64,000 nucleotides of DNA from Streptomyces jeddahensis (GTDB lineage Bacteria; Actinomycetota; Actinomycetes; Streptomycetales; Streptomycetaceae). The stretch spans positions 113,400 to 177,399 of the forward strand of contig NZ_LOHS01000052.1 in the NCBI RefSeq assembly GCF_001642995.1, written 5' to 3'. Shown piece after piece: positions 1-9,348 of the stretch. Each line of letters starts with the position of its first letter. The first letter of the stretch is position 1. The position numbers and the translations under genes were made by a program. The notes under the pieces are model-generated. The model ran no database searches and was not told where the DNA came from. It saw only the letters and a list, made by a program, of their open reading frames with translations.

Positions 1-203
1 CAGTCGTCCGGATATAGCCGGTGCGTCGGCAGGTCGGGGCCATGGTCACAGCATCTGCGAGTGTTCTGCGTGCGACCTCCCTCTCATCCGGCGCCGCGAG
101 CGCAACGTCTGCCCGTAGACTCCCTCCCGTGACACGCCGCGGGCCGCGGGGCAAGATGGCCCGAGCGGTCGGCAAGGTGCGGTAACAGGGAGGAAGCGTC
201 GTC

Positions 204-3200
204 GTGAGCAGCAGGCCATCCCGAGGCGCTGCTCGCCTCGCAGCCATACTCGACGCACTGCCGGACGCCCTCGTCCTGGTCAACGCCAACGGCACCGTCG
301 TCAACGCCAACACCATCGCCCTGCGGACCTTCGAGGCACCTGGCACGGCGCTCGTCGGGCGCGGACTTCTCGATCTGCTGCCCGAGTTCGACTCGCGGCT
401 GATTCCCGGGTCCATGCGGCGGCCCGACACGATCGACGCGCAGGGACGCACCAAGCCGACCCGGATGATCGCGCGGCGCACCGACGGCAGCGAGTTCCCC
501 GTCGAGGTCAGCAGCGCGAACCTGGAGAACGGCCAGCAGGCGTACGAAAGCCATGCCTACACCGGCGACGAGCTGCTGATGCTCGTCGTACGCGATCTCA
601 CCGGGACCGTCGACACCGAGGTCGAACTGGCGCGTTCGCAGCGGCAGACCGAGATGATCCTGCGGGCCGCGGCCGAGGGCGTGGTCGGGACCGACACCGA
701 CGGGCGCGTCGTCCTCGTCAATCCCGCGGCCGCGCAGATCCTCGGGTACCGGGCCAGCGACCTCGGCGGGCAGCACCTGCACACGCTGGTGCTGCACTCA
801 CGCGCCGACGGCGAGCCCTTCGCGTACGAGGAGTCGCCGCTCGCCGACACGCTCAGGTCCGGGCGCAAGCACCGGGTGCGCGGCCAGGTGCTCTGGTCCA
901 AGAGCGGCGACAAGGTGCCGGTCGATCTGACGACCTCGCCGGTGCGGGACGGGGACCAGCTCGTCGGCGCGGTGCTGACCTTCACCGACCGCAGGCCGTA
1001 CGAGGCCCTCGCCGCGGAGAAGGAGGAGGCCGCCCGTAAGCATGCGGAGGAGCAGGAGGCCGCGGCGCGGCAGCACGCGGAGGAGCTCGCGCAGGCCGAG
1101 GAGGAGCACGCCGAGGAGCTCGCCGGGATCGCGGAGCGGCATGCGGAGGAGCTCGCGGCCGAGAAGGAGCGGTACGCGGCGCTGGCCGAGCGCGAAAAGG
1201 ACCGCTTCGAGGAGCTGACGGCGCGGCACGAGCAGCTGCTCGCCGTGCTCGGCGGATCGCTGCGCGGGCCGCTGGAGGAACTGCGGCGCGAACTCTCCAC
1301 GCTGGCCGCCGACGACGCGGGCCAGCTGTGGCCCGAGGCGAACCAGATCCTGCACCACCTGGCCGCCGGGTACGCCCGGATGACCACCCTCGTCGACAAC
1401 GTCCTCGCCTACCAGCGGCTCGACGAGGGCGCCGAGCAGCTGGCCAGGCGCGCGGTCATGCTCGACGGGGTCGTGGCGGCCGGTGTCGAGGGGGCGATCG
1501 AGCTGATCGGCCCCGGGCGCGCACAGTTCGCCGTCCACGCCCCGCCGCTCGAGGCCGAGGTCGACCCGGAGCGGCTCGCAACGGCACTCGCGCATCTCGT
1601 CGCCGATGTCGCGGGCGTCGACGCCACGGGCAACGCGCCGGTCTCGGCGGCCGGTTACATGGACTCGACGGTCGTCGTGGCGGCGGCCCAGCGCGGCGAG
1701 GTCGTACGCATCGAGGTGCGGGGTCCGTACTCCGGCGGGGACCCGGTGCACCAGCCGATTGTGCAGGGCATCGTGCGGGCGCACGGCGGTGTGCTGCAGA
1801 CGCACGAGGTGCCGGGCATGAGCGGCAGCGCGTACGTCCTCGAGGTGCCGATCGGGGGCGGGGCCGGGACGGTTCCCGCTGCTCCCGCGCATCCGGCCGC
1901 GGAATTGGCTGCGGCCGCCTCCGGGACCGACGGTTCCGGTGCTGCGGGGTCCGGTACGGGAGCCTCCGGGGCCGAAGCGGGCCAGGCGGGCGCGACGGCG
2001 ATGGTGCCCGCACAGGCGACCGCGGGCGGTGGCCGCCGGCGGGCCCGGCGCGCCTCGGTGGACGCGTTCCTGGACAGCCCCGGCGGGCCGGGTGAGTCCG
2101 GTGCGCAGGGGGCCGGCGCGGACGGTTCCGGCTCGGCGGACGGCGGAGCCGCGCCGACCGGGCGTCGGCGGGGGCGGCGCGCGGAGGAGCCGGCGGACGC
2201 CGGGGACCCGGCACAGCCGCAGCTGCCTGCGCAGGCTGCGGGCCCGTCCGGCGGTGGTACGGGGCGGCGGCGCGGGCGGCCGAGCCCTGCGGAGGGCGCC
2301 GTGGTGACCGCCGCCGAGCATGCCGCAGGGTCCGCGGCGCTCGGTGAGGCGGTGCCGCCCCAGGGCGTACCGGTGCCCACCGGCCGACGTGCGCGGCGTG
2401 ACACCGAACAGCGGGCGCTGCCTGCTCTGCCTGCCGCCTCGGCGGAGGCGACGGCGCAGGGAGCCGAGGCGCGTGGTGAGGGACCGGCGGCGTCGGCAGG
2501 CGCCGAGTCCGGGTCCGGGTCCGGGTCCGGGGAGGCCTTGGGGGCTGTCCCGCCCGCCGGGCTGAGTGTTCCCGGCGCCCCCGGCGCGAACGGGGCCGCC
2601 GGGAACGGCGGCGGCACTTCGGGTTCCGGTATCGGGCAGCCCGCGGGGCGTCGGGCCCGGCGCGCGCTGGGGGCCGCCACGGATCGGGCCGCGGCCCAGG
2701 AGGGGCCCCGGGCCGCCTTCGCGCTGCCGCCCGCCGAGGCCGACCGGGCTCCGGGCAGCGATGACGATTCCGGTCAGCACGCGACGGCGCTCCACGACCC
2801 GGCTGACGACCACACGCCGCCGCAGCCCCACCCGACCTCGGCGCCGACGGGACGCCGCCGGGCCCGCCGCGCCGCTCCGGCCGAGCAGGACCCGAACACG
2901 CCGCAGACGCAAGCGCAGGGGCAGGGGCAGGGGCAGCAGGGCGTCACGCCCGGACAGCCGGTTTCGATGCCGGTCCCCGGGGCACTGCCGGGGGCGGCGC
3001 CCGTGGCCCCTCCGGTGCCGGGGGCGGCGGAGGGTACCGGTACCGGACCGGCGTCGGTCCCGGTGCCTGCGTCCGGTGTTCCCGCCCGGAATGCTCCTCG
3101 CGGCCAGGCCGCGCAGCAGCCTCATGGGGCACAGGAGGCTCAGGGTGCGCAGCCCGCTCGGTCTGCGCAGGCCGCGCTCAACGGGCAGGCCGTGCCACCA

Positions 3201-5036
3201 GGTCAGCCGGGACAGCCCGGACAGCCCGGACAGGCGGCGCTGAACGGCCAGTCCGTGCAGAGCCCCCACTCCGTACCCACGGCTCAGCCCTGGCCGAACG
3301 GTGCAACGCCGAATGGTGCAACGCCCGCGTCCGGCATGCCCGTTCCGGCGGCCGACGCCACGCACAACGGGCAGCCGATGCCTGCCCCGTCCTTCCAGCC
3401 GGGCGGGCCGGGCCGGCCCACCCCGCCCGGCCCGGACGCACAGCGTTCCCAGCCCTCCCCGGCCGCGGCTCAGCCCTGGCCGAACGGCGGAACCCCCGCC
3501 GCGGGCGTACCGGCGCAGGCCACTGCCGAACCGGGGCGTGCACAGGCCGCGCCCGCAGAGCAGCCCGCGGCCCGGCAGCCCGCCGGCGCGCCGAACGGCC
3601 CGACGACCCGCGGCCGCGGCGTCGCGCTCCCGCCGCAACTCGGGGCCCAGCCGCGGGCAGCTCAGCCGTTGCCCGCCGAGGCGCCGGCCGGTGACGGGAA
3701 CTCGACTCAGGGGCGCGCGATCAGCGTCCGCACGCTGGGACAGGGCGTGCCGTTCGGCCGTGAGATCGCCGAGCAGCAGCGCTCGCAGGGCAGGCCGGGG
3801 GCCCAGCAGGCTCCCGTACCCGGGGTCCCGCAGCCTCTGTCCGCGTCCTCCGTGCAGACGCCGCAGGCCCAGGTACCCCGGCAGGCGAGCGCACCCGCAC
3901 CGGCACCCGCGGGACCGGCGGCAGCGGCGGCACCGGGGCAGGCCTCTCCGCAGGATGCTGCCGCGCGTTCCGCCCAGCTGCCCGCACAGCAACCGGCACC
4001 CGCACACCAGCAGCAGACGACGCCGCCGCCCGCCCACCCCACGGGCTCGGGCCGCCGCCGCAAGCTCGCGACCCCGCCCGAGCCGGGCGGCGACCGGCCC
4101 GAAACGGCCCGGCCGCACCCGGGAACCCCGGGTGCGACAGGCCCTGCCGCCCAGCCGCAGTCCCGGCTGGCCGGCTCGACGGAGGGCGGCGGCCGCTCGT
4201 ACGCCATCCAGGCGCCCGACGAGGACGCCGACGAGGGACCGGAGCCGCTCGACGGACCCGGCGGCGCCGTCGAGGTCGCCGACCAGCCCGTGCCGCAGCC
4301 GATGGACGACGAGTTGCCGCCCGAGCCGCTGGACAACCCGCGCCGCCTTCTCGTCTGGCCCGCGCCCGACGTCCCCACGCAGCAGGCGCTCAGCGACCGC
4401 GGCTACCGGCCGGTGATCGTGAACTCCCGCGAGGAGGTCGATGCACAGATCGCAGCGTTCCCGGCCGCTCTCTTCGTCGACCCGCTGACCGGCCCGATCA
4501 CGCGTACCGCGCTGCAGTCGCTGCGCCAGGCCGCCGTCGCCGCCGAGGTGCCGGTGCTGGTGACCGCCGGACTCGGCCAGGCGACCCGCGAGGCGGCGTA
4601 CGGCGCCGACCCCGCCGTACTCCTGAAGGCCCTGGCGCCGCGCGACAGCGAGCAGCATCCGCCGCGCGTCCTGCTCATCGAGGAGCACGCGGAGATCGCG
4701 CTCGCGCTCACCGCGACGCTGGAGCGGCGCGGCATGCAGGTCGCGCGGGCGCAGAACGACGCGGACGCGGTGACGCTGGCGGCGCAGATGCGGCCGAACC
4801 TGATCGTGATGGACCTGCTGCAGGTACGCCGCCGGCGCGCCGGAATCGTCGACTGGCTGCGCGCGAACGGCCAGTTGAACCGCACTCCGCTCGTCGTCTA
4901 CACCGCGGCCGTCGACCAGGCCGAACTGCCCCGGCTCGCCGCCGGAGAGACGGTTCTGTTCCTTGCGGAGCGCTCCACCAGCGCCGAGGTGCAGACCCGC
5001 ATCGTGGACCTGCTGGCGAAGATCGGCACGAACTGA
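204..5036 (+). CDS. PAS-domain signalling protein with degenerate kinase core, long disordered linker and C-terminal receiver-like domain
   Basis: 1610 aa, GTG start behind AGGGAGG. Two PAS domains (about residues 10-130 and 145-260) are followed by a charged coiled coil (268-345, repeated HAEEL/AEE). A HisKA/HATPase-like region (about 340-545) follows, but the H-box reads LLAVLGGSLRGPLEEL with no phospho-accepting His, and the G1/N boxes are eroded while the last GG-containing ATPase strand remains. Residues about 560-1390 are Pro/Ala/Gly/Gln-rich low complexity with seven copies of a GRRRARR-type basic motif (near residues 608, 651, 686, 725, 814, 881 and 1282). The C-terminus (about 1395-1610) is receiver-like: LLIEEH acidic pair and a LIVMDLL aspartate are kept, but the usual lysine is replaced (FLAERS). 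Inference: a scaffold or sensor rather than an active hybrid kinase. Monocistronic, ending at a strong hairpin. Confidence 0.8.
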   Translation: MSSRPSRGAARLAAILDALPDALVLVNANGTVVNANTIALRTFEAPGTALVGRGLLDLLPEFDSRLIPGSMRRPDTIDAQGRTKPTRMIARRTDGSEFPVEVSSANLENGQQAYESHAYTGDELLMLVVRDLTGTVDTEVELARSQRQTEMILRAAAEGVVGTDTDGRVVLVNPAAAQILGYRASDLGGQHLHTLVLHSRADGEPFAYEESPLADTLRSGRKHRVRGQVLWSKSGDKVPVDLTTSPVRDGDQLVGAVLTFTDRRPYEALAAEKEEAARKHAEEQEAAARQHAEELAQAEEEHAEELAGIAERHAEELAAEKERYAALAEREKDRFEELTARHEQLLAVLGGSLRGPLEELRRELSTLAADDAGQLWPEANQILHHLAAGYARMTTLVDNVLAYQRLDEGAEQLARRAVMLDGVVAAGVEGAIELIGPGRAQFAVHAPPLEAEVDPERLATALAHLVADVAGVDATGNAPVSAAGYMDSTVVVAAAQRGEVVRIEVRGPYSGGDPVHQPIVQGIVRAHGGVLQTHEVPGMSGSAYVLEVPIGGGAGTVPAAPAHPAAELAAAASGTDGSGAAGSGTGASGAEAGQAGATAMVPAQATAGGGRRRARRASVDAFLDSPGGPGESGAQGAGADGSGSADGGAAPTGRRRGRRAEEPADAGDPAQPQLPAQAAGPSGGGTGRRRGRPSPAEGAVVTAAEHAAGSAALGEAVPPQGVPVPTGRRARRDTEQRALPALPAASAEATAQGAEARGEGPAASAGAESGSGSGSGEALGAVPPAGLSVPGAPGANGAAGNGGGTSGSGIGQPAGRRARRALGAATDRAAAQEGPRAAFALPPAEADRAPGSDDDSGQHATALHDPADDHTPPQPHPTSAPTGRRRARRAAPAEQDPNTPQTQAQGQGQGQQGVTPGQPVSMPVPGALPGAAPVAPPVPGAAEGTGTGPASVPVPASGVPARNAPRGQAAQQPHGAQEAQGAQPARSAQAALNGQAVPPGQPGQPGQPGQAALNGQSVQSPHSVPTAQPWPNGATPNGATPASGMPVPAADATHNGQPMPAPSFQPGGPGRPTPPGPDAQRSQPSPAAAQPWPNGGTPAAGVPAQATAEPGRAQAAPAEQPAARQPAGAPNGPTTRGRGVALPPQLGAQPRAAQPLPAEAPAGDGNSTQGRAISVRTLGQGVPFGREIAEQQRSQGRPGAQQAPVPGVPQPLSASSVQTPQAQVPRQASAPAPAPAGPAAAAAPGQASPQDAAARSAQLPAQQPAPAHQQQTTPPPAHPTGSGRRRKLATPPEPGGDRPETARPHPGTPGATGPAAQPQSRLAGSTEGGGRSYAIQAPDEDADEGPEPLDGPGGAVEVADQPVPQPMDDELPPEPLDNPRRLLVWPAPDVPTQQALSDRGYRPVIVNSREEVDAQIAAFPAALFVDPLTGPITRTALQSLRQAAVAAEVPVLVTAGLGQATREAAYGADPAVLLKALAPRDSEQHPPRVLLIEEHAEIALALTATLERRGMQVARAQNDADAVTLAAQMRPNLIVMDLLQVRRRRAGIVDWLRANGQLNRTPLVVYTAAVDQAELPRLAAGETVLFLAERSTSAEVQTRIVDLLAKIGTN

Positions 5037-5059
5037 GTACTGGTTGAGGGACAGACGGC

Positions 5060-5096
5060 GTGCGGCGGGCGGGCACCAGGTGCCCGCCCGCCGCAC
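5060..5096. terminator. Bidirectional terminator hairpin
   Basis: A perfect 16-bp inverted repeat (5060-5075 with 5081-5096, GTGCGGCGGGCGGGCA arm) with a 5-base loop. It lies between the convergent PAS gene and the acyl-CoA ligase, so it probably ends both transcripts. Confidence 0.8.
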
Positions 5097-5108
5097 TCTG
5101 TGCCCGGG

Positions 5109-6764
5109 TCAGATCCGCGTGACGTCCAGCTCGCCGTCCGCGTACTGCTTGCGCAGCACCTTCTTGTCGAACTTCCCGACGCTCGTCTTCGGCACCGCAC
5201 CGATGACCGTCCAGCGCTCGGGCAGCTGCCACTTGGCGATCTTGGCCTCGTCGGCGAGGAAGGACCGCAGCGTCTCGAAGTCGGCGGTCGCGCCCTCCTT
5301 CAGCACCACGGTGGCGAGGGGGCGTTCGCCCCACTTGTCGTCCGGGACGGCGACGACCGCGGCCTCCGCGACGTCCGGGTGCGACATGAGCGCGTTCTCC
5401 AGCTCGACGGACGAGATCCACTCGCCACCGGACTTGATGACGTCCTTGGCCCGGTCGGTGAGCGTCAGGTAGCCCTCAGGGCTGATCGTGCCGACGTCAC
5501 CCGTCTTCAGCCAGCCGTCCTCGCTGAACTTGTCGTCCGGCCGGAACGGCTCGCCTGCCGCCCCGCCGTAGTAGGCACCGGCGATCCACGGGCCCCGGAC
5601 CTCCAGCTCACCCGCCGACTCGCCGTCCCACGGCAGCTGTTCGCCGTCGGGCCCGCGCAGCCGGGCCTCGACGCTCGTCGGGAATCGGCCCTGCGTGAGG
5701 CGGTACGCGAACTCCTCGTCGGTGCCCACGACGTGGGCCGGGGGACGGGCGACCGTGCCGAGCGGCGACGTCTCCGTCATGCCCCAGGCGTGGCAGACCC
5801 GCATCCCCAGCTTGTCGAACGCCTCCATCAGGGACGGCGGACAGGCCGAGCCGCCGATGGTGACCTGCCCGAGCGAGCTGACGTCGCGCGGCTTCGCGGT
5901 CAGCTCCGCGAGCAGGCCCTGCCAGATGGTGGGCACGGCGGCCGCGTGCGTCGGACGCTCGCTCTCGATCATCTCGGCGAGCGGTGCGGGCTGCAGGAAG
6001 CGGTCCGGCATCAGCATGTTGACGCCGGTCATGAAGGTGGCGTGCGGCAGTCCCCAGGCGTTGACGTGGAACTGGGGGACCACGATGAGCGAGGTGTCCT
6101 GGTCGGTGAGGCCCATCGACTGGGCCATGTTGACCTGCATGGAGTGCAGATAGACGGAACGGTGCGAGAAGACGACGCCCTTGGGGTCGCCGGTGGTGCC
6201 GGAGGTGTAGCACATGGCCGCGGCCTGGCGTTCGTCCAGCTCCGGCCAGTCGAAGGCGGTGGGCTTGCCGGCGAGCAGCTCCTCGTACTCGTGCACCCGG
6301 GCGGCGGCACCGTCGAGGGCGGAACGGTCGCCGGGGCCGGAGACGACGACGTGCTCGATCGTGGGCAGGTGGGGGAGGAGCGGTGCAAGCAGCGGGATCA
6401 GCGAGCCGTTGACGATGACGACGCGGTCGGCGGCGTGGTTGACGATCCACACGAGCTGTTCGGCGGGCAGGCGCAGGTTGAGCGTGTGGAGGACGGCGCC
6501 CATGGAGGGGATGGCGAAGTAGGCCTCGACGTGATCGCCGTTGTTCCACATGAGCGTCGCGACGCGGTCGTCGCCCGCGATGCCGAGGTCGTCCCGGAGG
6601 GCGTGCGCGAGCTGGGCGGACCGTGCGCCGATCTCGGCGAAGCTGCGGCGCTGCGGCTCGCCTTCGCCGGTCCATGTGGTCACCTGGGAGGTCCCGTGGA
6701 CTGTGGATCCGTGTTCCAGGATCCTCGAGATCAGCAGCGGTACGTCCTGCATGGTGCTCAGCAC
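5109..6764 (-). CDS. Fatty/steroid acyl-CoA ligase (FadD-type)
   Basis: 551 aa from a GTG start ([11 protein letters not shown]) preceded by GGGAGG with good spacing; a longer frame reaches 6827 but lacks a ribosome site. Adenylate-forming enzyme that activates a carboxylic acid to its CoA thioester via an acyl-AMP. It shows the P-loop [11 protein letters not shown] (about residue 190), the hinge motif GWLKTGD (about 418), [17 protein letters not shown], and the C-terminal catalytic lysine in SVGKFDKK (about 530). The length is typical for long/medium-chain FadD. It sits next to the steroid-type beta-oxidation operon at 7.7-12.8 kb, so it may supply its CoA substrate; that link is inferred. 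An 18-bp palindrome 60 bp upstream is a probable operator. Confidence 0.88.
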   Translation of the reverse strand: MLSTMQDVPLLISRILEHGSTVHGTSQVTTWTGEGEPQRRSFAEIGARSAQLAHALRDDLGIAGDDRVATLMWNNGDHVEAYFAIPSMGAVLHTLNLRLPAEQLVWIVNHAADRVVIVNGSLIPLLAPLLPHLPTIEHVVVSGPGDRSALDGAAARVHEYEELLAGKPTAFDWPELDERQAAAMCYTSGTTGDPKGVVFSHRSVYLHSMQVNMAQSMGLTDQDTSLIVVPQFHVNAWGLPHATFMTGVNMLMPDRFLQPAPLAEMIESERPTHAAAVPTIWQGLLAELTAKPRDVSSLGQVTIGGSACPPSLMEAFDKLGMRVCHAWGMTETSPLGTVARPPAHVVGTDEEFAYRLTQGRFPTSVEARLRGPDGEQLPWDGESAGELEVRGPWIAGAYYGGAAGEPFRPDDKFSEDGWLKTGDVGTISPEGYLTLTDRAKDVIKSGGEWISSVELENALMSHPDVAEAAVVAVPDDKWGERPLATVVLKEGATADFETLRSFLADEAKIAKWQLPERWTVIGAVPKTSVGKFDKKVLRKQYADGELDVTRI

Positions 6765-6823
6765 GGCATCCTCCCGGGGGCGACATTGCCTACGCGGCAG
6801 TAAGGGTTGTGCAAATTCTGCGC

Positions 6824-6841
6824 ACATACCGCGCGGTATGT
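6824..6841. promoter_or_regulatory. 18-bp perfect palindrome, probable TetR-type operator of the acyl-CoA ligase gene
   Basis: ACATACCGCGCGGTATGT is a perfect palindrome 60 bp upstream of the ligase start and downstream of the sigma-factor stop. A nearby TGTGC-N9-GCACA inverted repeat overlaps its left side. Shape and location suit a dimeric TetR-family repressor; no repressor gene is adjacent. Confidence 0.55.
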
Positions 6842-6873
6842 CACTAGCCCTGGGAATGATCGATCAGGCCAGG

Positions 6874-7479
6874 TCAGCGCACGGGGGCGAGCTCCGGGTC
6901 CTCGCGCAGCTTGCCGAGCGCCCGCGACACCGCGCTCTTGACCGTGCCGACGGAGACCCCGAGCACCTCGGCCGTCTGGACCTCGCTGAGGTCCTCGTAG
7001 TACCGCAGGACGACCATCGCGCGCTGCCGGGCCGGAAGCTTCATGATCGCGCGCCACATAGCGTCCCGCAGCGCCTGGTTCTCGGCCGGGTCGCCGACCG
7101 GTACGGCCTCCGGCTCGGGAGGCTCGTCGCACACGAACTCGTCGACCTTGCGCTTGCGCCACTGCGACGTACGCGTGTTGAGCAGGGCGCGCCGCACATA
7201 GCCGTCGAGGGCCCGGTGGTCCTCGATCCGGTCCCATGCGACGTACGTCTTCGTGAGCGCCGTCTGCAGCAGGTCCTCGGCATCGTTGGGGTTCCCGGTC
7301 AACGACCGTGCCGTGCGCAGCAGCACGGGGCCGCGGGCCTGGACGAAGGAGACGAACGACGGATAGCCCTGATTCACCGGATGTGCCTGATATGTCAAGT
7401 GCGGTGTCGGCTGGCCCTGGTGCGCCGCGTGTGCCTTTCCCGCGGCCTTGGATGCGCTGGTGCAGACAGGCGTGGTCAT
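6874..7479 (-). CDS. SigE-family ECF RNA polymerase sigma factor
   Basis: 201 aa from ATG; the true start is uncertain because no clear ribosome site precedes it, and a GTG at VNQGYPSF would remove about 34 poorly conserved residues. Sigma region 2 runs through FVQARGPVLLRTARSLTGN and DAEDLLQTALTKTYVAWDRI, ending in YVRRALLNTRTSQWRKRK. Region 4 is KLPARQRAMVVLRYYEDLSEVQTAEVLGVSVGTVKSAVSRAL with a clear helix-turn-helix. This matches the Streptomyces SigE-type ECF family (SigE-fam_strep). No anti-sigma gene is adjacent. It lies between the acyl-CoA ligase and the steroid-type operon on the same strand, so it could direct either; nothing in the sequence proves this. Confidence 0.88.
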   Translation of the reverse strand: MTTPVCTSASKAAGKAHAAHQGQPTPHLTYQAHPVNQGYPSFVSFVQARGPVLLRTARSLTGNPNDAEDLLQTALTKTYVAWDRIEDHRALDGYVRRALLNTRTSQWRKRKVDEFVCDEPPEPEAVPVGDPAENQALRDAMWRAIMKLPARQRAMVVLRYYEDLSEVQTAEVLGVSVGTVKSAVSRALGKLREDPELAPVR

Positions 7480-7702
7480 GGCTCAACGCTAGGAGCGAGC
7501 CCGCCTCCGGCGGATCGGCCGGAGGTGCCGAAGGCCCGTCCTGCTCAGGTTGTAGGGCTGAGGCCATCCCCACCTCCTGGAGATGGAGGAGAAGACGGGT
7601 GGTACTCAGGGTTCACTACCGAGCCGCGAATCCCCTGGCAGTACGGACACCGGGTGTCCGGTGGACCGCACGGCGATCCGGGCGTGCGGCCCACCCCTTC
7701 CC

Positions 7703-8869
7703 TCAACCGTCCGCCGCCAGGACCAGCCCCGACGTGGGCACGCCCGTACCCGCCGTGACCAGGGCCCGGGCAGCGCCCGGTATCTGGTTCACCGATGTGC
7801 CGCGCAGCTGCCGTACCGCTTCCGCTATGCCGTTCATCCCGTGCAGATACGCCTCGCCGAGCTGCCCGCCGTGCGTGTTCAGCGGCAGCCGTCGCTCGGC
7901 GACGAAGTCCGCCGCCTCCCCCGGTACGCAGAAGCCGAACTCCTCCAGCTGCATCAGCACGAAGGGCGTGAAATGGTCGTACAGGATCGCCACGTCCACG
8001 TCCCCGGTCGTCATCCCCGAGCCGCGCCACAACTGGCGCGCCACCACGCCCATCTCGGGCAGTCCCGTGAGGTCGTCGTGGTAGAAGCTGGTCATCTGCT
8101 CCTGGCGGCGCCCGGCACCCTGCGCCGCGGCAGCGATCACCGCCGGCCGCTGCGGAAGATCGCGGGCGCGCTCCACGGACGTCACGACGATCGCCTGGCC
8201 GCCGTCCGTCTCCTGGCAGCAGTCGAGCAGCCGCAGGGGCTCGACGATCCAGCGCGACGCGGCGTGGTCCTCCAGCGTGATCGGTTTCCCGTGGAAGTAC
8301 GCGGCCGGGTTCGTCGCCGCGTACGCACGGTCCATGACGGCGACATGGCCGAACGCCTCCGGAGTCAGGCCATACGCGTGGAGATAGCGCTGTGCCACCA
8401 TCGCCACCCAGGAGGCGGGTGTGAGCAGTCCGAACGGCAGCGACCAGCCGAGCGCCGCGCCTTCCGCCGACGGCTCCCGCTGCTGCACGCCGGAGCCGAA
8501 CCTCCTGCCCGATCGCTCGTTGAACGCGCGGTAGCAGACAACGACTTCTGCCACCCCTGTGGCGACCGCCAGCGCGGCCTGCTGGACGGTGGCGCAGGCC
8601 GCGCCGCCTCCGTAGTGGATCCGGGAGAAGAAGGACAGCTCGCCGATGCCGGCCGCCTGGGCGACGGTGATCTCCGGGCTCGTGTCCATGGTGAACGTGA
8701 CCATGCCGTCGACGTCCGCGGGGGTGAGCCCGGCGTCGTCGAGTGCCGCCCGCACGGCCTCCACCGCCAGCTTCAGCTCGCTGCGTCCCGAGTCCTTCGA
8801 GAACTCGGTGGCGCCGATCCCGGCGATCGCGGCCCGTCCGCCGAGACTGTCCCGTCTGCGCAGGCTCAT
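7703..8869 (-). CDS. Thiolase-fold lipid-transfer protein / Ltp2-like aldolase
   Basis: 388 aa, ATG start overlapping the stop of the upstream MaoC gene (ATGA). Thiolase superfamily, SCP-X/Ltp subclass: N-terminal IAGIGATEFSKDSGRSEL, the GGGAACATVQQAALAVATG segment around the usual nucleophile position, and NTHGGQLGEAYLHGMNG near the C-terminus, where the classical GHP motif of true thiolases is not kept. In Mycobacterium tuberculosis, Ltp2 is a retro-aldolase that works with the DUF35 part of ChsH2 to release propionyl-CoA from the steroid side chain. Here it is the last gene of a translationally coupled operon with ChsH1/ChsH2-like and paired FadE-like genes, which supports the same role. 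The steroid substrate is inferred. Confidence 0.85.
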   Translation of the reverse strand: MSLRRRDSLGGRAAIAGIGATEFSKDSGRSELKLAVEAVRAALDDAGLTPADVDGMVTFTMDTSPEITVAQAAGIGELSFFSRIHYGGGAACATVQQAALAVATGVAEVVVCYRAFNERSGRRFGSGVQQREPSAEGAALGWSLPFGLLTPASWVAMVAQRYLHAYGLTPEAFGHVAVMDRAYAATNPAAYFHGKPITLEDHAASRWIVEPLRLLDCCQETDGGQAIVVTSVERARDLPQRPAVIAAAAQGAGRRQEQMTSFYHDDLTGLPEMGVVARQLWRGSGMTTGDVDVAILYDHFTPFVLMQLEEFGFCVPGEAADFVAERRLPLNTHGGQLGEAYLHGMNGIAEAVRQLRGTSVNQIPGAARALVTAGTGVPTSGLVLAADG

Positions 8870-9348
8870 GCCGCACCCCCTGGAGCAGGAGCTGAGGGTG
8901 CGGCGTACGCGGGCGGCTGCGGGCCGGACACGGTGCGCGGGAGGGTCACCGCCACCGTGCCCGTGACGTGTCTGCCGATGCCGTTGGCACCGACGACGCG
9001 GACCACGGCGGTCTCGCCGTCGGTCTCCTCCACCGTGCCGGTCAGCACCATGGTGTCCCCCGGATGGTTGGGCGCCCCGAGCCGTATCGCCACCTTGCGG
9101 AGCACGGCCGCGGGACCGAAGTGGTCGGTGATGTAGCGCCCGACCAGCCCATTCGTGGTGAGGATGTTCATGAAGATGTCGGGGGCGCCCTTCTCCCTGG
9201 CGAGCTCCGCATCGTGGTGCACGTCCTGGTAGTCGCGCGACGCGATGGCTCCGGCGACGATCAGGGTGCGGGTGATCGGAATCTCCAGCGGCGGCAGTTC
9301 GTCGCCACGGCTGAACGCATGACCGGGTTGTGTGCTGCCCGCGCTCAT
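8866..9348 (-). CDS. MaoC-like hydratase subunit (ChsH1-like)
   Basis: 160 aa; ATG chosen because GGGAGGAG lies 7 bases upstream and the start overlaps the previous stop (ATGA). Single hot-dog fold of the R-hydratase/MaoC family; the catalytic Asp/His pair is visible in SRDYQDVHHDAELA, followed by IFMNILTTNGLVGRYITDHFG. In mycobacteria, ChsH1 pairs with the MaoC domain of ChsH2 to hydrate the 17(20)-ene of the C22 steroid CoA ester. Here the partner-like gene lies two genes upstream and all stops and starts are coupled. The C-terminus has a short Pro/Ala-rich tail. Confidence 0.86.
   Translation of the reverse strand: MSAGSTQPGHAFSRGDELPPLEIPITRTLIVAGAIASRDYQDVHHDAELAREKGAPDIFMNILTTNGLVGRYITDHFGPAAVLRKVAIRLGAPNHPGDTMVLTGTVEETDGETAVVRVVGANGIGRHVTGTVAVTLPRTVSGPQPPAYAAPSAPAPGGAA

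Noticed and set aside
798..5096. Long minus-strand open frame (1432 codons) opposite the PAS gene
   Set aside because: Composition-driven shadow of the high-GC PAS gene; Arg/Gly-rich with no domain and no ribosome site.
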